A stretch of 64,000 nt of DNA from Nostoc sp. ATCC 53789 (GTDB taxonomy: Bacteria > Cyanobacteriota > Cyanobacteriia > Cyanobacteriales > Nostocaceae): the NCBI RefSeq assembly GCF_009873495.1, contig NZ_CP046703.1, forward strand, positions 310,001-374,000. Direction: 5' to 3'. Both the position numbers and the translations under genes were made by a program. Each line of letters opens with the position of its first letter. Position 1 is the first letter of the stretch. Shown piece by piece: positions 50,697 to 59,834 of the stretch. The notes beneath the pieces are model-generated. The model searched no databases, was not told where the DNA came from, and saw nothing but the letters and a program-made list of their open reading frames with translations.

Positions 50697-53303
50697 GTGA
50701 TTGCTAAAAATATGTTAGCCAGAGGTAAAATTCTCTGGTTGAGGCTTTCCCGTCAGTTGGTTCAACCGAGGCGCTTGGCTTTCGTGGAAGCTTGCCTGAT
50801 TGGTTTAGTTTCTGGGTTAGCGGCTGTTATTTTAGGACAGGCAGTGGATTGGGCTGGTGCATTGCGAGTACGTGTTTCTTACCATTGGCCTGCCTACTTA
50901 GTACTACCAGCTATTGGACTAATAGGGGGACTGTTAGCTGGTTGGCTAGTAGAGCGCTTCGCACCGGAAGCATCAGGTAGTGGGATGTCTGAAGTCAAAG
51001 CGGTATTGGCTCGCGTACCGATGCCGTTAAATCTGCGGATTGCTTTGGTCAAGTTGATCAGTGCGACATTAGTGTTGGGTTCGGGAATGCCTTTGGGACG
51101 GGAAGGGCCAACTGTCCAAATTGGGGCAGCCTTGGCAAATCAACTGAGTAATTGGGCACCGACTTCACCAGAGCATCGTCGCCAACTAATCGCCGCCGGA
51201 GCCGGAGCTGGATTAGCTGCGGCTTTTAATGCACCGATCGCAGGTGTACTATTTGTAGTGGAAGAATTACTCCAAGATGTGTCAGGTATCACTCTTGGTA
51301 CTGCGATTTTGGCTTCTTTCATTGCCTCAGTCATCTCTCGGCTCTATGGTAGTCACAACCTGGATCTGAATCATCTAAATTTAGGTCTTCCCGATACAAC
51401 TTTCTTCGCTCAGGAAATCCCTTTCTACTTAATTTTGGGGGTGCTGGCGGGACTTATAGGCATTCTATTTAATAAAGGTATTCTTGAGAGTCTAGCAATT
51501 AACCGCCGCCTGCTACATGTGAGTTTACCTTGGCGAATTGGAATTGCTGGGTTAGTGAGTGGTTTGGCGATCGCCTTTTTACCTGCTGCCTTTCGCGATC
51601 ATGCTGGGCTGAGAGAAATTTTGCTTGCGGGTAGTGCTAATTGGTCATTTGCCGCGATCGCTCTTTTAGTTCAGTTTACCCTAATTATTTTTACCTACGG
51701 CTCTGGAGCGCCAGGGGGTTTACTAGTTCCCACCTTAGCCTTGGGGGCTGCCCTTGGTTACTTAGTGGGTGCTGTCGAACATAGTTTACTGGGAATGAGT
51801 GCCGCAACAGTCTATGCTCATGTCGGCATGGCTGCCTTTTTTAGCGCTGTCTCTAAAGTACCAATTACAGCAGTCGTCATTGTATTTGAGATGACAACTG
51901 ATTTCAATCTAGTGCTACCGCTAATGATTGCGTCTGTGGTTGCCTATTTAGTAGCAGAAAAAATTGACCATCGATCGCTCTACGATCTTCTACTAGAGTG
52001 GAAAGGGATTCACATCACCAAGGAGCCTAGCACAGAGGGACTTCTAGCGCAACTGAGTGCCGTAGATGTGATGCAACGGCGTGTGGAAACTCTCTCTAGC
52101 CAAATGAGTACTGATGAAGCAGTACAGGCATTTTCCCACTCTCACCATCGCAACTTTCCAGTTTTAGAGAATGGTAAAGTTGTTGGCATTGTCACTCAAA
52201 AAGATTTAGTTAATATTGCTTCGCAACAGTTAGGCAAAGATACAACTATTAGCGAGATTATGACACCAGAGCCAGTGACAGTAAACCCCACAGCTACACT
52301 GGCTCATGTACTGCATATACTCAATCGTTATCACCTCAGCTGCTTACCTGTTACAGAAAATCGTAAGCTCATAGGAATTATTACTCGTAGTGATATTATC
52401 CGTGTAGAAGCAGAGCAACTCAGTGGTAATAGCGAACAAATAGAACGTAAATCAGCACCTTCTTATGTGGTTTACCAAACTCGCGCTCCGGCTACAGGCA
52501 AAGGCAGGTTGTTAGTACCGCTTTCACACCCACAGACAGCCGAAACTTTACTAGAAATGGCAGTTGCGATCGCCAAAGATCGCAATTACGAAATAGAATG
52601 CCTACAAGTGATTATCGTTCCGTCTAGCCGTATCCCATCGGAAACACCAGTACAAATCAGCAAAAGTCTTCAACTTTTGCAACGGGCAATACTTTTAGGA
52701 GAGAATTCGCGGATTCCCGTTCATACCCAGATCAGAGTTGCTCATAATGTTGCTGGGGCAATTTTGGAGACTGTCAAAGAACGACACATTGACTTGGTGC
52801 TGATGGGATGGAAAGGCAGTACATCAACTCCAGGTAGAGTTTTTAGCCGAGTGGTGGATACCATAATTCGACAGGCAGGTTGTGATGTTATCTTGGCTAA
52901 ATTAGATGATAAAAGATCCTTTGACCGTTGGTTGTTGCCAATGGCAGGCGGCCCTAACTCCAGCCAAGCAATTAAGTTATTACCAGCTCTTGCTTCTTTA
53001 AGTACATCACCCGAAATCAAGCTATGTCAGGTTTTCCAGCCGACTAACTCCATTCCTGACACAACATTATTAGATAAATCTGTTCGCTTTCTGCAACGCC
53101 GAGTTAGTGGTAAAGTGATGGCTACTCCAGTTCGTGCCAATTCTGTTTCTGATGCTGTTCTTAATTGTGCAAAACTTGACAACAGTGATGTGATTGTCCT
53201 GGGAGCTAGCCGTGAAAGTCTACTGCAACAAGCGATTCAAGGAAATATTGCCGAGAATATTTCTCGCAAGAGTAATTGTACGGTTATCATGGTAAAAACT
53301 TAA
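50697..53303 (+). CDS. ClC chloride channel/antiporter fused to CBS pair and USP domains
   Basis: An 868-residue protein. Residues ~25-440 form a ClC core: GSGMSEVKAVL (ClC signature 1), GREGPTVQIGA with the gating Glu, and GSGAPGGLLVPTLALGA (GxxxP anion site). Residues ~455-575 are two CBS motifs (DVMQRRVETLSSQMSTDEAV; EIMTPEPVTVNPTATLAHVL), usually nucleotide-sensing. The last ~290 residues contain two universal-stress-protein-like halves (GKGRLLVPLSHPQTAETLLEMAV ... DLVLMGWKGS; RWLLPMAGGPNSSQAIKLLPAL ... DVIVLGASRESLL). The start is a GTG at 50697 or the ATG at 50712. This ClC-CBS-USP layout occurs in cyanobacteria; the role in halide/proton balance is inferred. Confidence 0.92.
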   Translation: MIAKNMLARGKILWLRLSRQLVQPRRLAFVEACLIGLVSGLAAVILGQAVDWAGALRVRVSYHWPAYLVLPAIGLIGGLLAGWLVERFAPEASGSGMSEVKAVLARVPMPLNLRIALVKLISATLVLGSGMPLGREGPTVQIGAALANQLSNWAPTSPEHRRQLIAAGAGAGLAAAFNAPIAGVLFVVEELLQDVSGITLGTAILASFIASVISRLYGSHNLDLNHLNLGLPDTTFFAQEIPFYLILGVLAGLIGILFNKGILESLAINRRLLHVSLPWRIGIAGLVSGLAIAFLPAAFRDHAGLREILLAGSANWSFAAIALLVQFTLIIFTYGSGAPGGLLVPTLALGAALGYLVGAVEHSLLGMSAATVYAHVGMAAFFSAVSKVPITAVVIVFEMTTDFNLVLPLMIASVVAYLVAEKIDHRSLYDLLLEWKGIHITKEPSTEGLLAQLSAVDVMQRRVETLSSQMSTDEAVQAFSHSHHRNFPVLENGKVVGIVTQKDLVNIASQQLGKDTTISEIMTPEPVTVNPTATLAHVLHILNRYHLSCLPVTENRKLIGIITRSDIIRVEAEQLSGNSEQIERKSAPSYVVYQTRAPATGKGRLLVPLSHPQTAETLLEMAVAIAKDRNYEIECLQVIIVPSSRIPSETPVQISKSLQLLQRAILLGENSRIPVHTQIRVAHNVAGAILETVKERHIDLVLMGWKGSTSTPGRVFSRVVDTIIRQAGCDVILAKLDDKRSFDRWLLPMAGGPNSSQAIKLLPALASLSTSPEIKLCQVFQPTNSIPDTTLLDKSVRFLQRRVSGKVMATPVRANSVSDAVLNCAKLDNSDVIVLGASRESLLQQAIQGNIAENISRKSNCTVIMVKT

Positions 53304-53346
53304 TTGCGTAGGCGCAACCCTACCCGTAGAGTATTACGAATGACAA

Positions 53347-53386
53347 ATTACGAATTACGAATTACGAATTACGAATTACGAATTAT
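53347..53386. repeat. GAATTAC heptamer tandem repeat
   Basis: Five to six 7-bp units (ACGAATT) in a row, ending AATTATCGGC. The last codons and the stop of the kinase gene on the minus strand (IIRNS-stop) lie inside it. The same motif and the same ending AATTACGAATTATCG stand at 10650-10668 at the SLH gene's stop. Confidence 0.8.
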
Positions 53387-54796
53387 CGGCAAGTATATAG
53401 TAAAAGTTGCCCCTTGATTTGGGGTGCTGCTGGCGATAATACTGCCTTGATGGGCTTCAATAATCCGCTTGGAAATTGCTAACCCCAGACCATTACCACT
53501 ACCTTTGCGTGCGGGGTCTGTTGTATAAAATTGCTCAAAGATTCGGGGTATATCACCGTCTTTTATGCCTTTTCCCTGGTCTTGAATTTGAATAATAGCT
53601 TGTTTTCCTTGGCTGTATGCAGAAATAAATACTTGAGAATTGGCTGGTGAATGCTTAATCGCATTATCCAACAAATTGAGAATTGCTTGTAATAGCCGCT
53701 CTGGATCGGCCTGGATAATTAGGTTTCCCACGTTCACCTGTGTAGAAATTCCCAGAGTTCGCATTCGCGGTTCTAATGCATTAACAGCACGATTAATCAA
53801 TCCATGCAGCGAGATGGCTTGCTTTTCTAGTTCAGCAACTCCTGCTTCCAAACGTCCTAAATCCAGCAAGTCATGAATCAATCGTGATAAACGCTTGATT
53901 TCGCTTTCGATAGTTTGGAAAAAGCGATCGCGTAATTCTGGTTCTTCAGATGCTCCTGCTTTGAGTGCGTCTACTGTCACCTGAACGTTACTTATAGGGG
54001 TACGCAGTTCATGGGAGACATTGGCTAAAAACACCCGTCGCTCTTTGTCTAAGGAAGCTAACCGCTCACTCATCCGGTTGAGTTCTGCTGCTAATTGATC
54101 TAACTCATTGTTTTCATGGATAGTCAACTTATCGCCAAAATGACCGCCACCCAAGCGAATAGCAAAATTCTGCATAATCTCAATTGGTTTTGAGAGACTG
54201 CGAGCAAACCGACTGCTAATTAATGCACATAGTAGAATTGTTATTGCTAGCGTTCCTAAAATACTCCAAATTACCCTTGCAAACTGTCGCTGAAGCTGCT
54301 CCAAAGTCATAGACATTCGGATTACGCCCAACAATTGACCGTTACGCTCAATAGGTCTGGTAATGTAGAGGCGATCGCTGTTTGATAAAACGCCTTTGGC
54401 AATTCCTTGTTTTACACGGTTTTGTAGAGCTTCCCGTATTCCCGGAACCTGAAACCAATCTTTAACTTGACTATCTAACTTGGGGTCAGAAGTGGCTAAT
54501 AGACTGCCTTGTTGACTAAAAACACGTAGCGTTACAGTTTGTGGTGCACCATACCGTTGCACCAGTAAATTTACCTGTTTAATATCTTTTTCTTCTAGTG
54601 CATCTGCTACACTTTCGCTTAACGCACTCGTCCAGTTATCCAAATCTACTTGTCGCGATCGCATGAAGTAATCATGGAACGACCACAGGATATAACCTGC
54701 CATCAACGACGTTCCAAAAGCTGTTAGCATCAGGTATGTGCCTAACAACTTAGCATAAATTGTATTTAATTTAATCCCAGGTATCCAGCCTCTCAT
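53369..54796 (-). CDS. Membrane sensor histidine kinase (HAMP-HisKA-HATPase)
   Basis: A 475-residue kinase. TM1 (about 19-39, TYLMLTAFGTSLMAGYILW), a ~140-residue extracytoplasmic PAS/Cache-like sensor (VTLRVFSQQGSLLATSDPKL ... RPIERNGQLLGVIRMSM), TM2 (VIWSILGTLAITILLCALIS), HAMP, HisKA with [10 protein letters not shown], and HATPase boxes NLLDNAIKHS, DQGKGI, FEQFYTTDPARKGSGNGLGLAIS. It is the second gene of a two-gene operon; its ATG overlaps the stop of the receiver gene (ATGA). The HK is of the PhoR/BaeS layout. The C-terminal tail enters a heptamer repeat. Confidence 0.93.
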   Translation of the reverse strand: MRGWIPGIKLNTIYAKLLGTYLMLTAFGTSLMAGYILWSFHDYFMRSRQVDLDNWTSALSESVADALEEKDIKQVNLLVQRYGAPQTVTLRVFSQQGSLLATSDPKLDSQVKDWFQVPGIREALQNRVKQGIAKGVLSNSDRLYITRPIERNGQLLGVIRMSMTLEQLQRQFARVIWSILGTLAITILLCALISSRFARSLSKPIEIMQNFAIRLGGGHFGDKLTIHENNELDQLAAELNRMSERLASLDKERRVFLANVSHELRTPISNVQVTVDALKAGASEEPELRDRFFQTIESEIKRLSRLIHDLLDLGRLEAGVAELEKQAISLHGLINRAVNALEPRMRTLGISTQVNVGNLIIQADPERLLQAILNLLDNAIKHSPANSQVFISAYSQGKQAIIQIQDQGKGIKDGDIPRIFEQFYTTDPARKGSGNGLGLAISKRIIEAHQGSIIASSTPNQGATFTIYLPIIRNS

Positions 54797-55170
54797 GAAG
54801 GCTGCTCCCCAGAACGACGACGCAATACTGCTTTGATACGTGCTAGTAGTTCGCGGGTGTTAAACGGCTTAGTAATATAATCATCTGCACCTGCTTCTAA
54901 CCCCCAAATTTTATCAATATCCTCATCTTTAGCTGTGAGCATCACAATAGGTACATTGGAAAATGCCCGAATCCGCCAGCAAACTTCCATACCGTCAACT
55001 ACTGGTAACATTAAGTCAAGCAAAATTATATCTGGTACTTGCTTGTGAAACTGTTTGATTGCACTATGTCCATCGGCGGCTGTAGTCACCGTGTAACCTT
55101 CTTTTTGTAGTGTATAGGTGAGACTGTCGCAAAGAGCCGCTTCATCATCTACAAGTAATACGTGTGGCAT
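54793..55170 (-). CDS. Single-domain response regulator (receiver only)
   Basis: A 125-residue receiver. Acidic pocket DDE (near residue 8-10), phospho-Asp in IILLDLMLPVVDG, Thr in VMLTAKDED and Lys in YITKPFNTRELLARI. It is strongly OmpR-like and ends at LLRRRSGEQPS, just where OmpR-type regulators start their linker and winged helix. The DNA-binding domain is missing and the kinase gene starts in the stop codon. It either works by protein contact (CheY/Spo0F-like) or was truncated when the kinase gene was joined to it. Confidence 0.92.
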   Translation of the reverse strand: MPHVLLVDDEAALCDSLTYTLQKEGYTVTTAADGHSAIKQFHKQVPDIILLDLMLPVVDGMEVCWRIRAFSNVPIVMLTAKDEDIDKIWGLEAGADDYITKPFNTRELLARIKAVLRRRSGEQPS

Positions 55171-55301
55171 TGTTCATTCTAAATTAACGTTAATTTTTTC
55201 TAATTATATTTTGTAGGAATAGATGTACTTTTAACATCTTTTTCAGGAAAGTAATTTTTTAGATAGAAAATATGAAAACCTTAGAAATAGAAGATTTCAG
55301 T

Positions 55302-56702
55302 TTAATCATGACTGCTTAATTTACTCTTGACTATTATTGTTTCTTGTTGGAAAAATTTTATCGTAAAACTTGTTCCACATCCTATCTCGCTATCTACATA
55401 AATTTCTCCATGATGTATTTCTAAACATTTTTTAACCACAGCAAGTCCTAGTCCACTGCCAACAACCTTACCTACATTATTAGCACGATGAAAAGGCTCA
55501 AATAAATGCTCTTGAAAATCGCCAGGAATCCCTATCCCATTATCTTTAACTTGAAAAAATATTGCGGAGGATTCACAACTAAGAATTAAAAAAATACTTC
55601 CCTCTGGAGGTGAATATTTAATTGCATTTGAGAGTAAGTTACTCAGAACCGAATAAAGTATATTTTCGTCTAATTTGGCATGAGTACAGTTCCCTTGGCT
55701 GATAAATTTAATAGTATGCTGTTGTTGATTAGAAAATTGGAGGTCTTCGATCAAATTAATGCAAAATGCTTCCAAATCTATCAGTTCTGGATGAAATTCT
55801 AATTTCCCAGCTTCTGCCCTAGTCAAAGTTAAAATATCGGTTAGTAACTGGTTCATTGACCTAGCTGAAGATTGAATGCGATACAGATTTTTAAGTTTCT
55901 TCTCTTCCGTCCACTGCTGATTACTTTGAGCCAATAGTTGAGCCGACCCTAATATAATACTCAATGGTGTACGAAATTCATGGGATACCATTGAAAAAAA
56001 GCGTAACTTCAATTCGCTAAGTTCTTTTTCTTGAGCTAAAGTCTGTTGAATAGCTTCTGCTTCTTGGCGCTTTACTAATTGTTGATAAAGCAAGGCATAA
56101 ACGCCTAATAAAATGGCAAAACTCAAGAAAGTACCGAGGAATTCAATTAACATCCGGTTGCGGATATTCTCTTGGGAATGTCTGACCGAGATTTGTAGTA
56201 ACTGTTCCTCCCTAGCTTGCATTTGGGTAAGCGTTTCGCGGATTTGATTACGGTTTTGGTTACTTTGAGTAAGTAGAGGTGCTTGAATAGCAAAGCTTGA
56301 TTTACCTACTTCTTTGAGGTTAATCGACTGTTTAGATAATTGAACTCTTTGAGCAATGAGGAATTTTAGCTTCGTTATTTGCTGTTGTTGATAAGAGTCA
56401 TCAGCAAGTTGTTGCTGCAATTTTTTAACTTTGGCATCCAGGCTTTGCATTGCCTGATAGTAACGTTTGAGTTCTGATTGCTCTCTATAAAGAATATAAC
56501 CTCTGCGTCCTGCTTCTGCATCGGTTAGTGTAGCAAAGATGTCAATAACATTTTTCATTACCTCATGTGTATCCTTCACTTGATTGCTACTTGTAATTAA
56601 CTGAGTAGCGTTCTGGTAAGAAATCATACTAGCTGCACCCATTAATAATAAGCTCAAGCCAAAGCCAGAGGTTATCCATTTTCTTTCCAGCGACCATTTC
56701 AT
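55302..56702 (-). CDS. CHASE3-type sensor histidine kinase
   Basis: A kinase of ~466 residues. TM1 (WITSGFGLSLLLMGAASMISY), a CHASE3 sensor (VIDIFATLTDAEAGRRGYILYREQ ... helical to ~185), TM2 (MLIEFLGTFLSFAILLGVYALLY), coiled coil, HisKA with MVSHEFRTPLSIIL, HATPase with NLLSNAIKYSP, DNGIGIP, FEPFHRANNVGKVVGSGLGLAVV. All catalytic boxes are intact. The ATG at 56702 is chosen over an upstream TTG. It is divergent from the penicillin-binding protein gene, with a shared 300-bp control region that includes the CCGATTT repeats, 108 bp from this start. Confidence 0.93.
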   Translation of the reverse strand: MKWSLERKWITSGFGLSLLLMGAASMISYQNATQLITSSNQVKDTHEVMKNVIDIFATLTDAEAGRRGYILYREQSELKRYYQAMQSLDAKVKKLQQQLADDSYQQQQITKLKFLIAQRVQLSKQSINLKEVGKSSFAIQAPLLTQSNQNRNQIRETLTQMQAREEQLLQISVRHSQENIRNRMLIEFLGTFLSFAILLGVYALLYQQLVKRQEAEAIQQTLAQEKELSELKLRFFSMVSHEFRTPLSIILGSAQLLAQSNQQWTEEKKLKNLYRIQSSARSMNQLLTDILTLTRAEAGKLEFHPELIDLEAFCINLIEDLQFSNQQQHTIKFISQGNCTHAKLDENILYSVLSNLLSNAIKYSPPEGSIFLILSCESSAIFFQVKDNGIGIPGDFQEHLFEPFHRANNVGKVVGSGLGLAVVKKCLEIHHGEIYVDSEIGCGTSFTIKFFQQETIIVKSKLSSHD

Positions 56703-56809
56703 AGAATAAATCAATTAATGGTTCAGAATCCATATCTTATCCAAGACCTTACATCAAAGTAAAGATTTTTCCAATATTAAGCTTTATTCAAAATTATTTT
56801 TCTTACTAA

Positions 56810-56827
56810 CCGATTTCTACCCGATTT
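56810..56827. promoter_or_regulatory. CCGATTT 11-bp-phased direct repeat, site A
   Basis: CCGATTT at 56810-56816 and again at 56821-56827, start-to-start 11 bp. TTGTTA begins 30 nt after the second repeat start. It lies 177 bp before the penicillin-binding protein start. The 11-bp phase is typical of tandem binding by OmpR/PhoB-family regulators. Confidence 0.6.
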
Positions 56828-56903
56828 TTGCCCTTTATCTCCACAGCTATTTGTTAAAATACTGTTTAAAATCAACTCCTTATGCATTATGCATCACACT
56901 AAA

Positions 56904-56940
56904 TTTTCTTCAAATAAATTTAAATATTTATTTGGAGAAA
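56904..56940. other. AT-rich hairpin in the leader of the penicillin-binding protein gene
   Basis: TTTCTTCAAATAAAT pairs with ATTTATTTGGAGAAA across a 6-nt loop. A related hairpin (59801-59834) stands at the same place after site B, so the two leaders are homologous. Confidence 0.55.
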
Positions 56941-57003
56941 TTTTATTTTCTTTATATTTATATAGATAAAAGCAAGATTTAATAAGTTAGGAAATTAATT
57001 GCC

Positions 57004-58929
57004 GTGTCTTCGTTTAAAACTTTTGAAGAGAAACAATCACAATTTCAGACTTTACCTAGTTCTGAGTTTTTGAAAAAAGTTGGTCAAGTAACTGGTGGCA
57101 CACTCCTATCAATTACTATGCTATCAAGTTCTCTGTTAGCTGGAGGACTAGTAGGTTTAGCTATTAGTTTTCGTAATCTGCCAGATGTTAGACAACTACG
57201 AAACTTTATACCCTCAGAAACAACTTATATCTATGATATTAAAGGCAAGCTTTTAGCGCGTATACACGGGGAAGCTAATCGCCAAGTAGTGCCTTTAAAT
57301 CAAATTTCCCCAAATTTAAAACGAGCAGTATTAGCTAGTGAAGATAGTCGCTTTTATGAGCATCATGGTATTAATCCCGGTGGTATTGGACGTGCTGCAT
57401 TAGTCAATTTGACATCTGGGGAAGTGCGAGAGGGTGGTTCTACAATCACCATGCAGTTAGTGAAAAACATTTTCTTATCTCAAAAGCGTGCTTTTACCCG
57501 AAAAATAGCAGAAGCAGTACTAGCAATTCGCTTAGAGCAAGTTCTTAGTAAAGATGAAATATTAGAAATGTACCTCAATCAAGTTTACTGGGGTCATAAT
57601 AACTATGGTGTTCAGACAGCAGCACGCACTTATTTTAAAAAATCAGCACAAAATTTGACTTTGGGCGAATCAGCGATGATGGCCGGTTTAATTCAAGCTC
57701 CAGAAGAATTTAGCCCGTTTGTCAGTATGAAGTTGGCAAAACAAAAACAAAAAGAAGTATTGGGGCGAATGTTAGAACTGAATTGGATTAACCAACAAGA
57801 GTATAATGATGCCCTCAAACAACAAATTAAACTTGGTGAAATTAGGTCATTTCAAGGTAGCGCTTTGCCCTACGTTACTAACACAGTAGCTCAGGAATTA
57901 ATTAAAAAGTTTGGGCGTGAAACATTGCTGAAAGGCGGAATGCATGTACAAACCACAGTTGATACTAGCTTCCAAATGATGGCAGAAAAAACTATTAAGA
58001 AGTGGCATCGAACCCTTGAACTTCAGGGATTAAATAATAACCAAATGGCTCTAGTGGCAATTGATCCGCGCACACACTTTGTAAAAGCACTAGTGGGTGG
58101 TGTAGATTCAAAAACTAGCGAATTTAATCGAGCAACTCAAGCCCACCGTCAGCCAGGATCTTCTTTTAAACCGTTTGTTTACTATACTGCTTTTGCTAGT
58201 GGTAAATTTACACCACGTACAACAATCCTAGATACTCCGGTTAGTTACCGTGACGGTAATGGTTGGTATTCTCCCCGAAACTACGATAATAGTTTTATGG
58301 GAGCAATACCAGTTCGCACTGCTCTGGCTCTGTCTCGTAATATTCCTGCAATCAAGATTGGCAAAGCTGTGGGTATGAATAAAGTTATTGAAACTTGCCG
58401 TACTTTGGGAATTATGAGTCCAATGTTACCTGTGAGTTCTTTGCCACTAGGTGCGATCGGTGTGACACCGCTAGAAATGGCTAGTGCTTATGCGACTATT
58501 GCTAATTACGGCTGGCGATCGCCTGCAACGATTATTGCCCGTGTTACTGACGGTAGTGGCAATGTGTTAATAGATAATACTCCCAAACCTCAGCTAGTGC
58601 TTGACCCTTGGGCATCAGCAGCAACTTTAGACGTGATGCAAACAGTAGTTAAAGAAGGAACTGGTAGAGGTGCAGATATAGGTCGTCCAGTTGCCGGAAA
58701 GACGGGTACAACCTCCTCAGAGAAGGACATTTGGTTTATTGGGACTGTACCGCAGTTAACGACTGCCATCTGGGTAGGAAGGGACAACAACCGACAATTA
58801 TCTAACCACGCAACAGGCGGAGGTATGGTAGCTCCTATCTGGCGTGATTTTATGCAGAAGGCACTTAAGGGTGTACCAGTAGAAAAGTTTCAGCCACCTT
58901 CTAAATTTCCTCGTCCGAAATCAAATTGA
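57004..58929 (+). CDS. Class A penicillin-binding protein (PBP1A-type)
   Basis: A bifunctional peptidoglycan synthase of 641 residues. A short cytosolic start and one membrane helix (LLSITMLSSSLLAGGLVGLAI) precede the GT51 glycosyltransferase (catalytic Glu113 in SEDSRFYEHHG, GGSTITMQLVKN, RKIAEAVLAIRLE) and a transpeptidase domain with S386-S-F-K389 (PGSSFKP), SRN (LSRNIPA) and K566-T-G. The C-terminus is short and Pro-rich. The start is GTG at 57004. It is flanked by kinase genes and followed after 60 bp by an OmpR-type regulator gene, and has CCGATTT repeats upstream, so wall synthesis is probably under two-component control. Confidence 0.94.
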   Translation: MSSFKTFEEKQSQFQTLPSSEFLKKVGQVTGGTLLSITMLSSSLLAGGLVGLAISFRNLPDVRQLRNFIPSETTYIYDIKGKLLARIHGEANRQVVPLNQISPNLKRAVLASEDSRFYEHHGINPGGIGRAALVNLTSGEVREGGSTITMQLVKNIFLSQKRAFTRKIAEAVLAIRLEQVLSKDEILEMYLNQVYWGHNNYGVQTAARTYFKKSAQNLTLGESAMMAGLIQAPEEFSPFVSMKLAKQKQKEVLGRMLELNWINQQEYNDALKQQIKLGEIRSFQGSALPYVTNTVAQELIKKFGRETLLKGGMHVQTTVDTSFQMMAEKTIKKWHRTLELQGLNNNQMALVAIDPRTHFVKALVGGVDSKTSEFNRATQAHRQPGSSFKPFVYYTAFASGKFTPRTTILDTPVSYRDGNGWYSPRNYDNSFMGAIPVRTALALSRNIPAIKIGKAVGMNKVIETCRTLGIMSPMLPVSSLPLGAIGVTPLEMASAYATIANYGWRSPATIIARVTDGSGNVLIDNTPKPQLVLDPWASAATLDVMQTVVKEGTGRGADIGRPVAGKTGTTSSEKDIWFIGTVPQLTTAIWVGRDNNRQLSNHATGGGMVAPIWRDFMQKALKGVPVEKFQPPSKFPRPKSN

Positions 58930-58989
58930 AAGTATTAAAGTTAGGTATTAAGATTCATCCTAGTTTTTTAATTTACAAATATTTTGGCA

Positions 58990-59691
58990 ATGCGGATTTT
59001 GGTAGTTGAAGATGATGTCCAGTTAGCAGAGATGCTGATGGAAGCCCTCACAGACCGTCAATATGTGGTAGATATAGCCCAAGATGGAGAGGAAGCATGG
59101 GATTGTATTAAAGTATTGGAATATGATTTGGTGGTGCTAGATATTACCTTACCCAAGTTAGATGGTGTAAGTTTTTGTCAACGGTTGCGATCGCCTACAT
59201 CAAGGCATACCTTATCGCGTAACATTGCAATACCTGTACTCATGTTAACAGCACGCGATACCCTTGGTGACAAAATTACCGGGTTGGATGCTGGGGCAGA
59301 TGATTATATGGTCAAACCTTTTGAAATGCCAGAGTTAATGGCTCGTGTTCGCGCCCTGTTGCGCCGCAATAGTGCCGCAACATCTTCTTCAGACTTTGGT
59401 TGGGGTAATCTGCGTTTAAATTCCAGCACTTATGAAGTCACTTATGCTGACCAGCCTTTACATCTAACACCTAAAGAATTTGCTCTTTTAGAACTAATGG
59501 TTTCTAGCGGTCGGCGGGTGCTAAGTCGAGCCGGAATTATTGAGCGCATTTGGTCACTTGATGACCCTCCGAGCGAAGAAACTGTTAAGTCTCACATTAA
59601 AAGTTTACGGTATAAACTTAAAGATGTAGGTGCTGCCGATGATTTTATTGAGACAGTTCATGGATTGGGCTATCGCTTAAAGCAGCTTTAG
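58990..59691 (+). CDS. OmpR-family response regulator
   Basis: A 233-residue regulator. Receiver: acidic VVEDD, phospho-Asp in LVVLDITLPKLDG, Thr in LMLTARDT and Lys in YMVKPFEMPELMARVRALLRR. The C-terminal winged helix reads LHLTPKEFALLELMVSSGRRVLSR to VKSHIKSLRYKLKDVGAADDFIETVHGLGYRL. The ATG at 58990 is preferred to a TTG 6 bp earlier. It is the second gene of a probable operon with the penicillin-binding protein. The CCGATTT repeats before that gene, after this gene and at 62381 have the spacing expected for this protein family's operators, so it is the obvious candidate to bind them; not proved. Confidence 0.94.
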   Translation: MRILVVEDDVQLAEMLMEALTDRQYVVDIAQDGEEAWDCIKVLEYDLVVLDITLPKLDGVSFCQRLRSPTSRHTLSRNIAIPVLMLTARDTLGDKITGLDAGADDYMVKPFEMPELMARVRALLRRNSAATSSSDFGWGNLRLNSSTYEVTYADQPLHLTPKEFALLELMVSSGRRVLSRAGIIERIWSLDDPPSEETVKSHIKSLRYKLKDVGAADDFIETVHGLGYRLKQL

Positions 59692-59699
59692 GAAAATAC

Positions 59700-59717
59700 C
59701 CGATTTCTACCCGATAT
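59700..59717. promoter_or_regulatory. CCGATTT 11-bp-phased direct repeat, site B
   Basis: CCGATTT at 59700-59706 and CCGATAT at 59711-59717, start-to-start 11 bp. TTGTTA begins 30 nt after the second repeat start, as at site A. It starts 9 bp after the OmpR-type regulator's stop codon. Confidence 0.6.
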
Positions 59718-59800
59718 TTACCTCTTTTCTTTACAACTGATTGTTAGACTTCAATTACATTACTGAAATTAACCTCTTCTTTTACACTAGAACACTATTA

Positions 59801-59834
59801 TTCTCCAAATCTATTTAATTATTGATTTGGAGAA
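59801..59834. other. Hairpin downstream of site B
   Basis: TTCTCCAAATC (59801-59811) pairs perfectly with GATTTGGAGAA (59824-59834), loop 12 nt. It corresponds to the hairpin at 56904-56940. Confidence 0.6.

Noticed and set aside
56810..56827. RpaB (HLR1) or Pho-box interpretation of the CCGATTT repeats
   Set aside because: HLR1 needs paired TTACA-type units and the Pho box CTTAACC-type units; neither is present.
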